A stretch of DNA of 64,000 bases, taken from Neisseria mucosa (GTDB taxonomy: Bacteria; Pseudomonadota; Gammaproteobacteria; Burkholderiales; Neisseriaceae). Made by a program: the position numbers and the translations under genes. Shown piece after piece: positions 16,097-25,330 of the stretch (position 1 is its first letter; each line of letters begins with the position of its first letter). The notes beneath the pieces are model-generated. The model had not been told where the DNA came from. It did no database searches and saw only the letters and a program-made list of their open reading frames with translations. Where the stretch lies: contig CP028150.1 in the NCBI GenBank assembly GCA_003028315.1, positions 1,984,001-2,048,000 on the forward strand, read 5' to 3'.

Positions 16097-19000
16097 ATGA
16101 AAAAATTCAATGTAAAAGTATTGAGCATGGCTGTTACGGCAGCCGTAGCAAGCGGCGCAGCGGGAGCGGCTGAACAAAACTTTGCAGCAGCGGTTGGCGG
16201 CAAAGACGATCAAGGTCAAGCAGCGTTTTTTACTGTCTTCGGCGAAGGCACAACATATGATAAAGATACCGGTAAGCTGACTTTCAAAAAAGATAACGAT
16301 GCTCTGCTTTTGAAAACCTTAGAGTTAGAACAAACCATTAATGGTTTTGCTTCCGGTTCGGATTTCATCACAACTGATGCCAAAGGTAACAAAACCGTCC
16401 GTAAAGCCACCAATGAAGATATCGAAGCCGACAGCCTGAAAGGTGTGGGTTTGGCAGGCCGCCTTGACAACTTGGCAAATGCTTTAGATGATCAAGACGA
16501 AACCATCGAAGAACTGAAAACTGCCATTACCACCAATGGTACTCGTATTGCCGAAGTTGCCAAAGGTGTGAATGATCTGAATGAATCAGTCGCCGATATG
16601 GGTAAAGACATTTCCGACCAATTTGACGCAATCGGCGAAGACGTAACCGCAGTAAACACCCGTGTGGATACTTTGGAGCAAGACACAGCAGATGCCAAAG
16701 CCGCTGCCAAAGCCGCCGAAGACAAAGTAACCGAACTTTCTGCCAACGTTGACAGCAAAGTAAAAGAAGCCAAAGATGCCGCCGATAAAGCAGTGGATGC
16801 TGCTTCTAAAATTGACGCAGTCGCCGATAAAGCCGACAAGGCAAGCAAAGGCGTAGCAGGTCTGACTGAAGCTTTGGACGCCAACCGTAAAGATATTGAT
16901 GCCAATAAACAAGGCATCGTTGACTTGGCGAAGGGCTTGCAGCTTGCTGCAGAGGCTGTAGAAGACAATCGTAAAGAAATTGATGCTAATAAAGCGGCAA
17001 TCGCTGAAAATACTGCCAAACTTGAAGAGCAAAAAGAAGCTAACGAAGGCTTCAACAATGCGATCGCCAGCTTGGATAAAGACATCGGTGATCTCGCATT
17101 AGCCGGTAAAGCAGCAGCTGACGCTTTAGAAGCTAACCGTCAAGACATCGACGCCAATAAAGCAGCAATCGCTGAAAATACTGCCAAACTTGAAGAGCAA
17201 AAAGAAGCTAACGAAGGCTTCAACAATGCGATCGCCAGCTTGGATAAAGACATCGGTGATCTCGCATTAGCCGGTAAAGCAGCAGCTGACGCTTTAGAAG
17301 CTAACCGTCAAGACATCGACGCCAATAAAGCAGCAATCGCTGAAAATACTGCCAAACTTGAAGAGCAAAAAGAAGCTAACGAAGGCTTCAACAATGCGAT
17401 CGCCAGCTTGGATAAAGACATCGGTGATCTCGCATTAGCCGGTAAAGCAGCAGCTGACGCTTTAGAAGCTAACCGTCAAGACATCGACGCCAATAAAGCA
17501 GCAATCGCTGAAAATACTGCCAAACTTGAAGAGCAAAAAGAAGCTAACGAAGGCTTCAACAATGCGATCGCCAGCTTGGATAAAGACATCGGTGATCTCG
17601 CATTAGCCGGTAAAGCAGCAGCTGACGCTTTAGAAGCTAACCGTCAAGACATCGACGCCAATAAAGCAGCAATCGCTGAAAATACTGCCAAACTTGAAGA
17701 GCAAAAAGAAGCTAACGAAGGCTTCAACAATGCGATCGCCAGCTTGGATAAAGACATCGGTGATCTCGCATTAGCCGGTAAAGCAGCAGCTGACGCTTTA
17801 GAAGCTAACCGTCAAGACATCGACGCCAATAAAGCAGCAATCGCTGAAAATACTGCCAAACTTGAAGAGCAAAAAGAAGCTAACGAAGGCTTCAACAATG
17901 CGATCGCCAGCTTGGATAAAGACATCGGTGATCTTGCCTCGGCAGGTAAAGCTGCGATGGAAGCTTTAGAAGTTAACCGCCAAGACATTGATGCCAATAA
18001 AGCGGCAATTGAAACTAAAGCCGACAAAGCTGACTTCGAAGAATTGGCAAAATACACTGACAATATGGGCAAAAAAGTTAACGACATCGGTGATGAAGTA
18101 ACTGCCCTGAGCGATGCAACTAACGCAGCTATCACTCGTCACGATAAAGACATCGTTGACTTGGCACAAGCAGGTCTGAAAGCAACTGAGGCTTTGGAAG
18201 CCAACCGTAAAGATATTGATGCCAATAAACAAGGCATCGTTGACTTGGCGAAGGGCTTGCAGCTTGCTGCAGAAGCTGTAGAAGACAATCGTAAAGAAAT
18301 TGATGCCAATAAAGCGGCAATTGAAACTAAAGCCGACAAAGCTGACTTCGAAGAATTGGCAAAATACACTGACAATATGGGCAAAAAAGTTAACGACATC
18401 GGTGATGAAGTAACTGCCCTGAGCGATGCAACTAACGCAGCTATCACTCGTCACGATAAAGACATCGTTGACTTGGCACAAGCAGGTCTGAAAGCAACTG
18501 AGGCTTTGGAAGCCAACCGTAAAGATATTGATGCCAACAAAGCAGCAATTGACACCAACAAAGAAGCAATTGCAACCAAAGCCGACAAAGCTGATGTTGA
18601 CGAATTGGTGAAATACACTGCCGACATGGGCAAAAAAGTTAACGACATCGGTGATGAAGTAACTGCCCTGAGCGACGCAACTAGCGCGGCTATTACTCGT
18701 CACGATAAAGACATCGTTGACTTGGCACAAGCAGGTCTGAAAGCAACTGAGGCTTTGGAAGCCAACCGCAAAGATATTGATGCCAATAAACAAGGCATCG
18801 TTGACTTGGCGAAGGGCTTGCAGCTTGCTGCAGAAGCTGTAGAAGACAATCGTAAAGAAATTGATGCCAATAAAGCGGCAATCGCTGAAAATACTGCCAA
18901 ACTTGAAGAGCAAAAAGAAGCTAACGACGGCTTCAACAATGCTATTGCCAGCTTGGATGAAGACATCATTACTTTGAAAAAAGCAGATTTGGCTGCAGCT

Positions 19001-19621
19001 GATGCTTTGAAGGCTCACCGCACAGATATCGATGCCAACAAAGCAGCAATTGAGACCAAAGCTGATAAGACTGCTGTAGAAAGCGTAAGAACAATAGCTG
19101 TTGAAGCTCAAAAATCAGCTCAAGTGGCAAAAGGTGCTGTTGAAGTTGCCCAAAAATCTGCCGAAACTGCTGACAGCCATGCCAAAGCTGCACAAACCGC
19201 TGCTGCCAAAGCTCAAGAAAGTGCCGATACCAATGCGGTACAAATTGCAGCCAATACTAAGCAAATCGATACTAACAAAACCGATATTGCTGCATTGCAA
19301 ACTGCAAATGGTCAACACGCTGCAGGTATTGCTAAAAACTCAGCACGCATCGATAGCCTGGATAAAAACGTAGCGAACCTGCGTAAAGAGACCCGCCAAG
19401 GTCTGGCAGCACAAGCAGCCCTCAGCGGCCTGTTCCAACCTTACAGCGTCGGTAAATTCAATGTTACTGCTGCTTTGGGTGGTTTCAAATCTGATACCGC
19501 AGTTGCTGTGGGTGCAGGTTATCGCTTCAATGAAAACTTTGCAGCTAAAGCCGGTCTTGCAGTGGGTACCTCTTCAGGCGGCTCTGCATCTTACAACGTA
19601 GGTTTGAACTACGAATGGTAA
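16097..19621 (+). CDS. NadA-like trimeric autotransporter adhesin, 1174 residues
   Basis: An outer-membrane trimeric autotransporter. The signal peptide is MKKFNVKVLSMAVTAAVASG ending AGA. The N-terminal head region includes LEQTINGFASGSDF and NEDIEADSLKGVGL, which parallel EINGF and ADVEADDFKGLGL of meningococcal NadA. Residues about 110-1060 are a long coiled-coil stalk. The end, from IAKNSARIDSLDKNVANLRK through GLFQPYSVGKFNVTAALGG to VGLNYEW, is nearly the NadA membrane anchor, with a terminal Trp. NadA itself is about 360-405 residues; here the stalk is expanded by repeats. It has its own UUCG-loop terminator. By family it should bind host cells; the receptor is unknown. Confidence 0.93.
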   Translation: MKKFNVKVLSMAVTAAVASGAAGAAEQNFAAAVGGKDDQGQAAFFTVFGEGTTYDKDTGKLTFKKDNDALLLKTLELEQTINGFASGSDFITTDAKGNKTVRKATNEDIEADSLKGVGLAGRLDNLANALDDQDETIEELKTAITTNGTRIAEVAKGVNDLNESVADMGKDISDQFDAIGEDVTAVNTRVDTLEQDTADAKAAAKAAEDKVTELSANVDSKVKEAKDAADKAVDAASKIDAVADKADKASKGVAGLTEALDANRKDIDANKQGIVDLAKGLQLAAEAVEDNRKEIDANKAAIAENTAKLEEQKEANEGFNNAIASLDKDIGDLALAGKAAADALEANRQDIDANKAAIAENTAKLEEQKEANEGFNNAIASLDKDIGDLALAGKAAADALEANRQDIDANKAAIAENTAKLEEQKEANEGFNNAIASLDKDIGDLALAGKAAADALEANRQDIDANKAAIAENTAKLEEQKEANEGFNNAIASLDKDIGDLALAGKAAADALEANRQDIDANKAAIAENTAKLEEQKEANEGFNNAIASLDKDIGDLALAGKAAADALEANRQDIDANKAAIAENTAKLEEQKEANEGFNNAIASLDKDIGDLASAGKAAMEALEVNRQDIDANKAAIETKADKADFEELAKYTDNMGKKVNDIGDEVTALSDATNAAITRHDKDIVDLAQAGLKATEALEANRKDIDANKQGIVDLAKGLQLAAEAVEDNRKEIDANKAAIETKADKADFEELAKYTDNMGKKVNDIGDEVTALSDATNAAITRHDKDIVDLAQAGLKATEALEANRKDIDANKAAIDTNKEAIATKADKADVDELVKYTADMGKKVNDIGDEVTALSDATSAAITRHDKDIVDLAQAGLKATEALEANRKDIDANKQGIVDLAKGLQLAAEAVEDNRKEIDANKAAIAENTAKLEEQKEANDGFNNAIASLDEDIITLKKADLAAADALKAHRTDIDANKAAIETKADKTAVESVRTIAVEAQKSAQVAKGAVEVAQKSAETADSHAKAAQTAAAKAQESADTNAVQIAANTKQIDTNKTDIAALQTANGQHAAGIAKNSARIDSLDKNVANLRKETRQGLAAQAALSGLFQPYSVGKFNVTAALGGFKSDTAVAVGAGYRFNENFAAKAGLAVGTSSGGSASYNVGLNYEW
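16991..17998 (+). repeat. Six tandem 168-bp (56-residue) repeats in the adhesin stalk
   Basis: Units start at 16991, 17159, 17327, 17495, 17663 and 17831. Each encodes AAIAENTAKLEEQKEANEGF followed by NNAIASLDKDIGDLALAGK and ADALEANRQDIDANK. The middle units look identical at DNA level; the first and last diverge at their outer edges. 56 residues equals eight heptads, so copy number can change without breaking the coiled-coil register. A second family of 104- and 83-residue units follows (units begin at about 18017, 18329 and 18578, with KADKADFEELAKYTDNMGKK). Confidence 0.93.
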
Positions 19622-19648
19622 TATTCTTCGTAGAACTGACCTAAATTG

Positions 19649-19675
19649 ACCCGCAGCTTCGGCTGCGGGTTTTTT
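19649..19675 (+). terminator. Intrinsic terminator of the adhesin gene
   Basis: ACCCGCAGC-TTCG-GCTGCGGGT, a 9-bp perfect stem with a UUCG tetraloop, followed by six T's, 27 bases after the stop. Confidence 0.92.
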
Positions 19676-20108
19676 ATGCATTTAATCTTTGAAAGAAAAA
19701 ATGCCCAAAGGTCGGCGGATTCGCATTTGAAGTGCAACTTTCCATAACAGAAAAAGGCCAGTATGCGGTAGCATACGGCCTTTCCTGCAAGAAAGATTGC
19801 CATGAGCTACACACAACTGACCCAAGACGAACGATACCATATCCAATACCTGTCACGCGACTGCACCATCGCCGAAATCGCTAAACAGCTTAACCGCCAC
19901 AAAAGCACCATCAGCCGCGAAATTAAACGGCACCGTGCCCAAGGACAGCAATACAGCGCCGAGAAAGCCCAGCGGCAAAGCCGGACTATCAAACAGCGTA
20001 AGCGACAACCCTATAAACTCGATTCGCAGCTCATTCAACACATCGACACCCTTATCCGCCGCAAACTCAGTCCCGAACAGGTATGTGCCTACCTGAATAA
20101 ACACCACG

Positions 20109-21337
20109 GGAGACCTTTGCAAAATTCCCCAAAATCCCCTAAATTTCCATCAAGACATTTAGGGGATTTCCCATGAGCACCTTCTTCCAGCAAACCGCAC
20201 AAGCCATGATTGCCAAACACATCGACCGCTTCCCATTATTGAAGTTGGATCAGGTGATTGATTGGCAGCCGATCGAACAATACCTGAACCGTCAAAGAAC
20301 CCGTTACCTTAGAGACCACCGAGGGCGTCCCGCCTATCCCCTGTTGTCCATGTTCAAAGCCGTCCTGCTCGGACAATGGCACAGCCTCTCCGATCCCGAA
20401 CTCGAACACAGCCTCATCACCCGCATCGATTTCAACCTGTTTTGCCGTTTTGACGAACTGAGCATCCCCGATTACAGCACCTTATGCCGCTACCGCAACT
20501 GGCTGGCGCAAGACGACACCCTGTCCGAATTGCTGGAACTGATTAACCGACAACTGGCCGAAAAAAACCTAAAAGTAGAGAAAGCATCCGCCGCCGTCAT
20601 TGACGCCACCATTATTCAGACCGCCGGCAGCAAACAGCGTCAGGCCATAGAAGTCGATGAGGAAGGACAAGTCAGCGGACAAACCACACCGAGTAAAGAC
20701 AGCGATGCCCGCTGGACAAAGAAAAACGGCCTCTACAAACTCGGTTACAAACAACATACCCGTACCGATGAGGAAGGCTATATCGAGAAACTGCACATTA
20801 CCCCCGCCAATACCCATGAGTGCAACCATCTGTCCCCTTTGTTGGAAGGCATTGCCGAAGGTACGACCGTCTATGCCGACAAAGGCTACGACAGTAAGGA
20901 AAACCGGCAACATCTGGAAGACCATCAGTTGTTAGACGGCATTATGCGCAAAGCTCACCGCAACCGTCCGCTGACGGAAGCGCAAACCAAACGCAACCGA
21001 TATTTGTCGAAGACCCGTTATGTGGTCGAACAAAGCTTCGGTACGCTGCACCGTAAATTCCGCTACGCCCGGGCAGCCTATTTTGGTCTGCTCAAAGTGA
21101 GTGCGCAAAGTCATCTGAAAGCGATGTGTTTGAACCTGTTGAAAGCGGCTAACAGGCTAAGTGTGCCTGTTGCCGCCTAAAAGGCGGCCCGGATGCCTGA
21201 TTATGGGGTATCCGGGGAGGATTAAGGGGGTATTTGGGTAAAATCAGGAGCAATTAGGGGCGGAAATAGACGAAAACCTGTGTTTGGGTTTCGGCTGTCG
21301 GGGGAACAGGTGAAGAGGGGTATTTTGCAAAGGTCTC
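20109..21337 (+). mobile_element. IS1106-like (IS5-family) element, copy B
   Basis: Ends GAGACCTTTGCAAAATTCCC and the mirrored TATTTTGCAAAGGTCTC. The 5-bp target repeat CACGG is at 20104-20108 and 21338-21342. Inserted in the IS1655-like transposase in the same orientation. Confidence 0.9.
20173..21180 (+). CDS. IS1106-like transposase (IS5 family), intact
   Basis: The frame has 335 residues, starting MSTFFQQTAQAMIAKHIDRF, with an N-terminal DUF772-type domain (IDFNLFCRFDELSIPDYSTL) and a DDE core: VIDATIIQTAGSKQRQA (first Asp), VYADKGYDSKENRQHL (second Asp) and the late Glu in RYVVEQSFGTLHRKFRYARA. The predicted protein is identical to that of copy C at 25490-26497, so both derive from recent transposition and are potentially active. 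The start is preceded by a purine-poor TTTCCC, so its RBS is weak. Confidence 0.92.
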   Translation: MSTFFQQTAQAMIAKHIDRFPLLKLDQVIDWQPIEQYLNRQRTRYLRDHRGRPAYPLLSMFKAVLLGQWHSLSDPELEHSLITRIDFNLFCRFDELSIPDYSTLCRYRNWLAQDDTLSELLELINRQLAEKNLKVEKASAAVIDATIIQTAGSKQRQAIEVDEEGQVSGQTTPSKDSDARWTKKNGLYKLGYKQHTRTDEEGYIEKLHITPANTHECNHLSPLLEGIAEGTTVYADKGYDSKENRQHLEDHQLLDGIMRKAHRNRPLTEAQTKRNRYLSKTRYVVEQSFGTLHRKFRYARAAYFGLLKVSAQSHLKAMCLNLLKAANRLSVPVAA

Positions 21338-21359
21338 CACGGGATCACACTCCATCACA

Positions 21360-22237
21360 TGTAGAAAATCGTCGCGTTGTTTACACAACAGGTTGAGAAA
21401 AATAAGCCTGCAAGACCTCAAACGGCGTATCGCCGTTCAAACTGCGGTGTGGCTTCACAGTGTTATAAAAATTAACAAAGCGGCACAACTCCTTTTGCCG
21501 GTGTTCCGGACTCTCAAACGACTGTTTCTCATGCCACATCTCCATCAGGGTACGGATAACCCGCTCCGCCTTACCGTTGGTCTGCGGACGGGCAACCCGG
21601 GTAAACTTTTGACCAATCCCGTTCTCGTAACAGGCTACACCGAAAGCATGGTTGGCCGAGCCTTTGTATTCCGTACCGTTGTCGGAGTAAACGCACTCAA
21701 TCAGGTATGGGCTGGGATCAATCAGGTGTTCGGTCAGAAACTTGGCGGCACTGTCTGCGGTTTTGTCCGGCAAAATGGCGGCGTATAGCTCCCTTGAGAA
21801 ATCGTCGATGGCGACAAACAGGTAATCCCGCTTATCGGTGGCTTTCTGCCCTTTGAGCAGCGGCAGCCGTTTGGTATCGAGATGTACCAGCTCTCCGGGA
21901 TAGGATTTATTGTAGCGTTTGGCCTGCCTTTTGAGTTTTTCCTGAATGCCGCGTTCTACCTTGGCCAGGCGTTTCATTCCGTACTTTGCCTGTTTGAAAC
22001 GGTTGTTGGTACTGGTTTGCGGTTTGAGCAGCTTGGCCCTTGCGGCTTTAAGGGCGCGGTAAATGGTGACGCGGCTGACTTGGTAGCGGCGTGCCAGAGA
22101 GGTAACGCTTTCCTTTTCCTGCGTGTAGGCCAGCCAAATGGCTTGTCGGTGGTGCGGGGTGAGGCGGGTGTTTTTGTGCATGTTCATGTTTCAGTATTCT
22201 CCTGGAAATACTGTAAACAACGCTACTGGTTTCTACA
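21360..22237 (-). mobile_element. IS481-type insertion sequence
   Basis: 878 bp with inverted ends TGTAGAAAATCGTCGCGTTG and the mirrored AACGCTACTGGTTTCTACA. It is flanked by 7-bp repeats CATCACA (21353-21359 and 22238-22244). It sits inside the IS1655-like transposase, 22 bp from IS1106-like copy B. Confidence 0.88.
21381..22187 (-). CDS. IS481-family transposase
   Basis: The protein has 268 residues. A helix-turn-helix (ESVTSLARRYQVSRVTIYRA) is followed by an integrase core (rve fold) with GELVHLDTKRLPLL (first Asp), IECVYSDNGTEYKG (second Asp) and NGKAERVIRTLMEMWHE (Glu). It ends with FVNFYNTVKPHRSLNGDTP, as in IS481 and IS3 OrfB-like enzymes. One frame with no frameshift and all acidic residues present, so it looks functional. 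Confidence 0.9.
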   Translation of the reverse strand: MNMHKNTRLTPHHRQAIWLAYTQEKESVTSLARRYQVSRVTIYRALKAARAKLLKPQTSTNNRFKQAKYGMKRLAKVERGIQEKLKRQAKRYNKSYPGELVHLDTKRLPLLKGQKATDKRDYLFVAIDDFSRELYAAILPDKTADSAAKFLTEHLIDPSPYLIECVYSDNGTEYKGSANHAFGVACYENGIGQKFTRVARPQTNGKAERVIRTLMEMWHEKQSFESPEHRQKELCRFVNFYNTVKPHRSLNGDTPFEVLQAYFSQPVV

Positions 22238-22908
22238 CATCACAGCACCGTTTACCGCTACCTCCGCCAAGACAAAAGCAACGGCGGCACTTTGTGGCAA
22301 CATCTCAGAATATGCAGCAAACCCTACCGCAAACGCTACGGCAGCACATGGACCAGAGGCAAAGTGCCCGACCGCGTCGGCATAGAAAACCGACCTGCTA
22401 TCGTCGACCGGAAAACCCGCATCGGCGATTGGGAGGCCGACACCATCGTCGGCAAAAATCAGAAAAGCGCGTTATTGACCTTGGTCGAACGCGTTACCCG
22501 CTACACCATCATCTGCAAATTAAAGAACTTAAAAGCCGAAGACACTGCCCGGGCGGCCATTAGGGTATTAAAGGCATATAAAGCCAGAGTCCACACCATC
22601 ACCATGGATAACGGCAAAGAGTTCTACCAACACACCAAAATAGCCAAAGCATTGAAGGCGAAAACCTATTTTTGCCGCCCTTACCATTCTTGGGAGAAAG
22701 GGCTGAATGAGAACACCAACGGACTCATCCGGCAATATTTCCCCAAACAAACCGATTTCCGAAATATCAGCGATCGGGAGATACGCAGGGTTCAAGATGA
22801 GTTGAACCACCGGCCGAGAAAAACACTTGGCTACGAAACGCCAAGTGTTTTATTCTTGAATCTGTTCAAACCACTGATACACTAGTGTTGCACTTGAAAT
22901 CCGAATCC

Positions 22909-22951
22909 AAGGTCGTCTGAAAACCCAACTCTGATTTTCAGACGACCTTTT
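22909..22951. terminator. Inverted DUS pair
   Basis: AAGGTCGTCTGAAAA pairs with TTTTCAGACGACCTTTT directly at the right end of the IS1655-like element and before the purine permease. It may be the terminator of whatever gene preceded the IS, possibly the adhesin unit. Confidence 0.65.
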
Positions 22952-23056
22952 CTCAAATCATTTCAACCGAAATGTTGACAATTTTTCACCCGATAACAAA
23001 GCGTTTTCAGTATAATACCGCCCGCAAATTTCCTTTTTTTTTGAAAAGCATAAATC

Positions 23057-24370
23057 ATGACTACTTCAAATCAAAATGTGCTGGAGCGTATATTCAATTT
23101 ACGCGCAAACGGCACGAATGTACGCACGGAGCTGATGGCAGGTCTGACCACCTTCCTCGCCATGTGCTACATCATCATCGTCAATCCGCTGATTCTCGGC
23201 GAAACGGGCATGGACATGGGCGCGGTATTCGTCGCTACCTGCATCGCTTCCGCCATCGGCTGCTTCGTGATGGGCTTCGTCGGCAACTATCCGATTGCGC
23301 TCGCTCCGGGCATGGGTTTGAACGCCTATTTCACCTACGCCGTCGTCAAAGGCATGGGCGTACCCTGGCAGGTGGCTTTGGGCGCGGTATTCGTTTCCGG
23401 CATCATTTTCATTTTATTCAGCTTTTTCAAAGTGCGTGAAATGCTGGTGAACGCGCTGCCTATGGGCTTGAAAATGTCGATTGCCGCCGGTATCGGGCTG
23501 TTTCTGTCGCTGATTGCGCTCAAAGGTTCCGGCATCATCGTCGCCAGCGACGCGACTTTGGTGAAGCTGGGCGACATCCACCAACCTGCCGCACTCTTGG
23601 TATTGGCGGGCTTCGCCATGGTGGTGGCTTTGGGACATTTCCGCGTCAAAGGTGCGATTATCCTGACCATTCTGACGATTACCGCCATTTCCACCCTGCT
23701 GGGCTTGAGCGAGTTTAAAGGCGTGGTTGGCGAAATTCCGAGCATCGCGCCGACTTTCATGCAGATGGATTTCAACGGCCTCTTTACCCTCAGCATGGTC
23801 AGCGTGATTTTCGTCTTCTTTTTGGTCGATTTATTTGACTCCACCGGCACGCTGGTCGGCGTTTCCCACCGTGCGGGCCTGCTGGAAGACGGCAAACTGC
23901 CCCGCCTGAAACGCGCCCTGTTCGCCGACTCGACCGCGATTGTCGCCGGTGCCGCACTGGGTACGTCTTCAACAACGCCGTATGTCGAAAGCGCGGCGGG
24001 CGTATCCGCAGGCGGCCGCACGGGGCTGACCGCCGTAACCGTCGGCGTATTGATGCTGGCGTGTCTGATTTTCTCGCCGCTGGTACAGAGCATCCCCGGC
24101 TTCGCCACCGCGCCCGCGTTGCTCTACGTCGGTGCGCAAATGCTGCGCAGCGCGCGTGAAATCGACTGGGACGATATGACCGAAGCCGCTCCCGCTTTCC
24201 TGACCATCGTGTTCATGCCGTTCACCTATTCGATTGCCGACGGCATCGCCTTCGGCTTCATCAGCTACGCCGTGATTAAACTTTTATGCAACCGCATCAA
24301 AGACGTGCCGCCTATGGTGTGGATAGTCGCCGTATTGTGGGCATTGAAATTCTGGTATTTGGGAGGATAA
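23057..24370 (+). CDS. NCS2/AzgA-type purine (adenine/guanine/hypoxanthine) permease
   Basis: The protein has 437 residues and about 13 hydrophobic spans. It shows the AzgA-subfamily marks: RTELMAGLTTFLAMCYIIIV at the start, NYPIALAPGMGLNAYFTYAV, LFDSTGTLVGVSHRAGLLED and GTSSTTPYVESAAGVSAGGR. This subfamily (E. coli PurP/AdeP, GhxP) imports purine bases with protons. It stands alone with a short leader after a DUS hairpin; the IS block begins 21 bp after its stop. The base preference cannot be read from sequence. Confidence 0.92.
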   Translation: MTTSNQNVLERIFNLRANGTNVRTELMAGLTTFLAMCYIIIVNPLILGETGMDMGAVFVATCIASAIGCFVMGFVGNYPIALAPGMGLNAYFTYAVVKGMGVPWQVALGAVFVSGIIFILFSFFKVREMLVNALPMGLKMSIAAGIGLFLSLIALKGSGIIVASDATLVKLGDIHQPAALLVLAGFAMVVALGHFRVKGAIILTILTITAISTLLGLSEFKGVVGEIPSIAPTFMQMDFNGLFTLSMVSVIFVFFLVDLFDSTGTLVGVSHRAGLLEDGKLPRLKRALFADSTAIVAGAALGTSSTTPYVESAAGVSAGGRTGLTAVTVGVLMLACLIFSPLVQSIPGFATAPALLYVGAQMLRSAREIDWDDMTEAAPAFLTIVFMPFTYSIADGIAFGFISYAVIKLLCNRIKDVPPMVWIVAVLWALKFWYLGG

Positions 24371-24391
24371 TGCTCCATTTGTAGAAAAGTC

Positions 24392-24487
24392 GAGACCTTT
24401 GCAAAATTCCTTTTTCCCCCGACAGCCGAAACCCCAAACACAGGTTTTCGGCTGTTTTCGGCTGTTTCCGCCCCCAATCACTCCTTA
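24392..24487. mobile_element. IS1106-like terminal fragment (96 bp)
   Basis: From GAGACCTTTGCAAAATTCC to CCAATCACTCCTTA it matches the left end of copy C almost base for base. It stops where an IS630-type element entered at TA. The rest of this IS1106-like copy is not adjacent; see copy C. Confidence 0.85.
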
Positions 24488-25330
24488 TAGTCAATTAAAA
24501 ACAAAATAGCACAATACTCAACTTTGAAGGTCTAACCATGGCATACTCTGCGGACTTAAGAAACAAAGCTTTAAACTATTACAAACAATGCAAAAACATC
24601 AGCCAAACCGCAGCAACGTTTAACTTGTCAAGAAACACGCTTTACCTGTGGATTCGCCTTAAAAAACAAACAGGCAGCCTAAAACATCAAGTTACCGGTC
24701 TAAATGCCGTCAAATTGGATAGGCAAAAACTGGCTCAATATGTTGGGCAACACCCGGATGCCTATCTGCATGAAATCGCCAAACATTTTGATTGTACGCC
24801 AGCCGCCGTTTGCTATGCACTCAAACAGATGGGGATGACGCGCAAAAAAAGACCACCACTTACAAAGAACAAGACCCGGCCAAAGTAACGCATTATTTGA
24901 CACAGCTGGCCGAATTTTCCGACTACCAACGTGTTTATTTGGATGAAACAGGATTTGACCGCTACCTGTTCCGTCCCTATGCCCGCAGCCCGAAAGGGCA
25001 AATAGTGAAAGCGCAGATAAGTGGAAAAAGATACCGACGCTTATCTCTGGTGTCCGCACAAGTCGGCAACCGGCTGATTGCTCCGATGGTTTATCAAAAT
25101 ACGATGACCGGAGTCTTTTTTGAAGCGTGGTTTCAGCAATGCCTACTGCCCGCATTGACTCAAAAATCGGTGATTATTTTAGATAATGCACGATTTCACC
25201 GTATGGGTGTCTTACGGGAAATGGCGGAAAAATGGGGACATAAGGTATTGCCTCTTGCACCTTATTAACCTGAGCTCAACCCGATTGAGAAGGTGTGGGC
25301 GAATATTAAGCGGTATCTGCGAACCGTATT
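24488..25330 (+). mobile_element. IS630-type element, copy 2, 3'-truncated
   Basis: Begins TAGTCAATTAAAAACAAAAT as in copies 1 and 3 and lines up with them to GCGAACCGTATT. There the IS1106-like copy C begins, and the last about 60 bp with the right inverted repeat are missing. Confidence 0.88.
24538..25330 (+). pseudogene. IS630-type transposase, truncated and with a nonsense codon
   Basis: OrfA (24538-24888) is intact. OrfB (from 24792) keeps YLDETGFDRYLFRPY and VIILDNARFHR but ends at a TAA at 25266-25268, where copies 1 and 3 have TCA in PYSPELNPIEKVW. The reading would otherwise go on to RYLRTVL before being cut by IS1106-like copy C. The catalytic Glu region therefore cannot be made. 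Confidence 0.88.

Larger units (their letters stand above)
19802..22885 (+). pseudogene. IS1655-like transposase split by two insertions
   Basis: The first 103 residues (MSYTQLTQDERYHIQYLSRD to YLNKHHG) are an IS30-type helix-turn-helix. The reading resumes after the insertions as STVYRYLRQDKSNGG and continues through IGDWEADTIVGKNQKSALLT, ITMDNGKEFYQH and GLNENTNGLIRQYFPK, the DDE core. Taking out both insertions and one copy of each target duplication restores KHHGITLHHSTVYRYLRQD in frame, giving about 320 residues, the family's normal size. So the gene was intact when it was hit and both insertions are clean. Confidence 0.88.
19717..22908 (+). mobile_element. IS1655-like (IS30-family) element, interrupted by two other IS elements
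   Basis: Outer ends are imperfect inverted repeats: GGATTCGCATTTGAAGTGCAA on the left and the mirrored TTGCACTTGAAATCCGAATCC on the right. Its transposase frame is cut twice: by an IS1106-like copy at 20109-21337 and, 22 bp further on, by an IS481-type element at 21360-22237. Without them the element would be about 1.07 kb. The exact ends are approximate. Confidence 0.82.

Noticed and set aside
16991..17998. Regular repeats that might suggest a CRISPR array
   Set aside because: The period is 168 bp with no unique spacers, and the repeats are translated in one frame as coiled coil.
17966..19111. A 381-codon open frame on the minus strand within the adhesin
   Set aside because: It is antisense to the repeat-rich adhesin and only reflects its repeated codons; it has no RBS and a low-complexity Cys/Phe/Ser composition.
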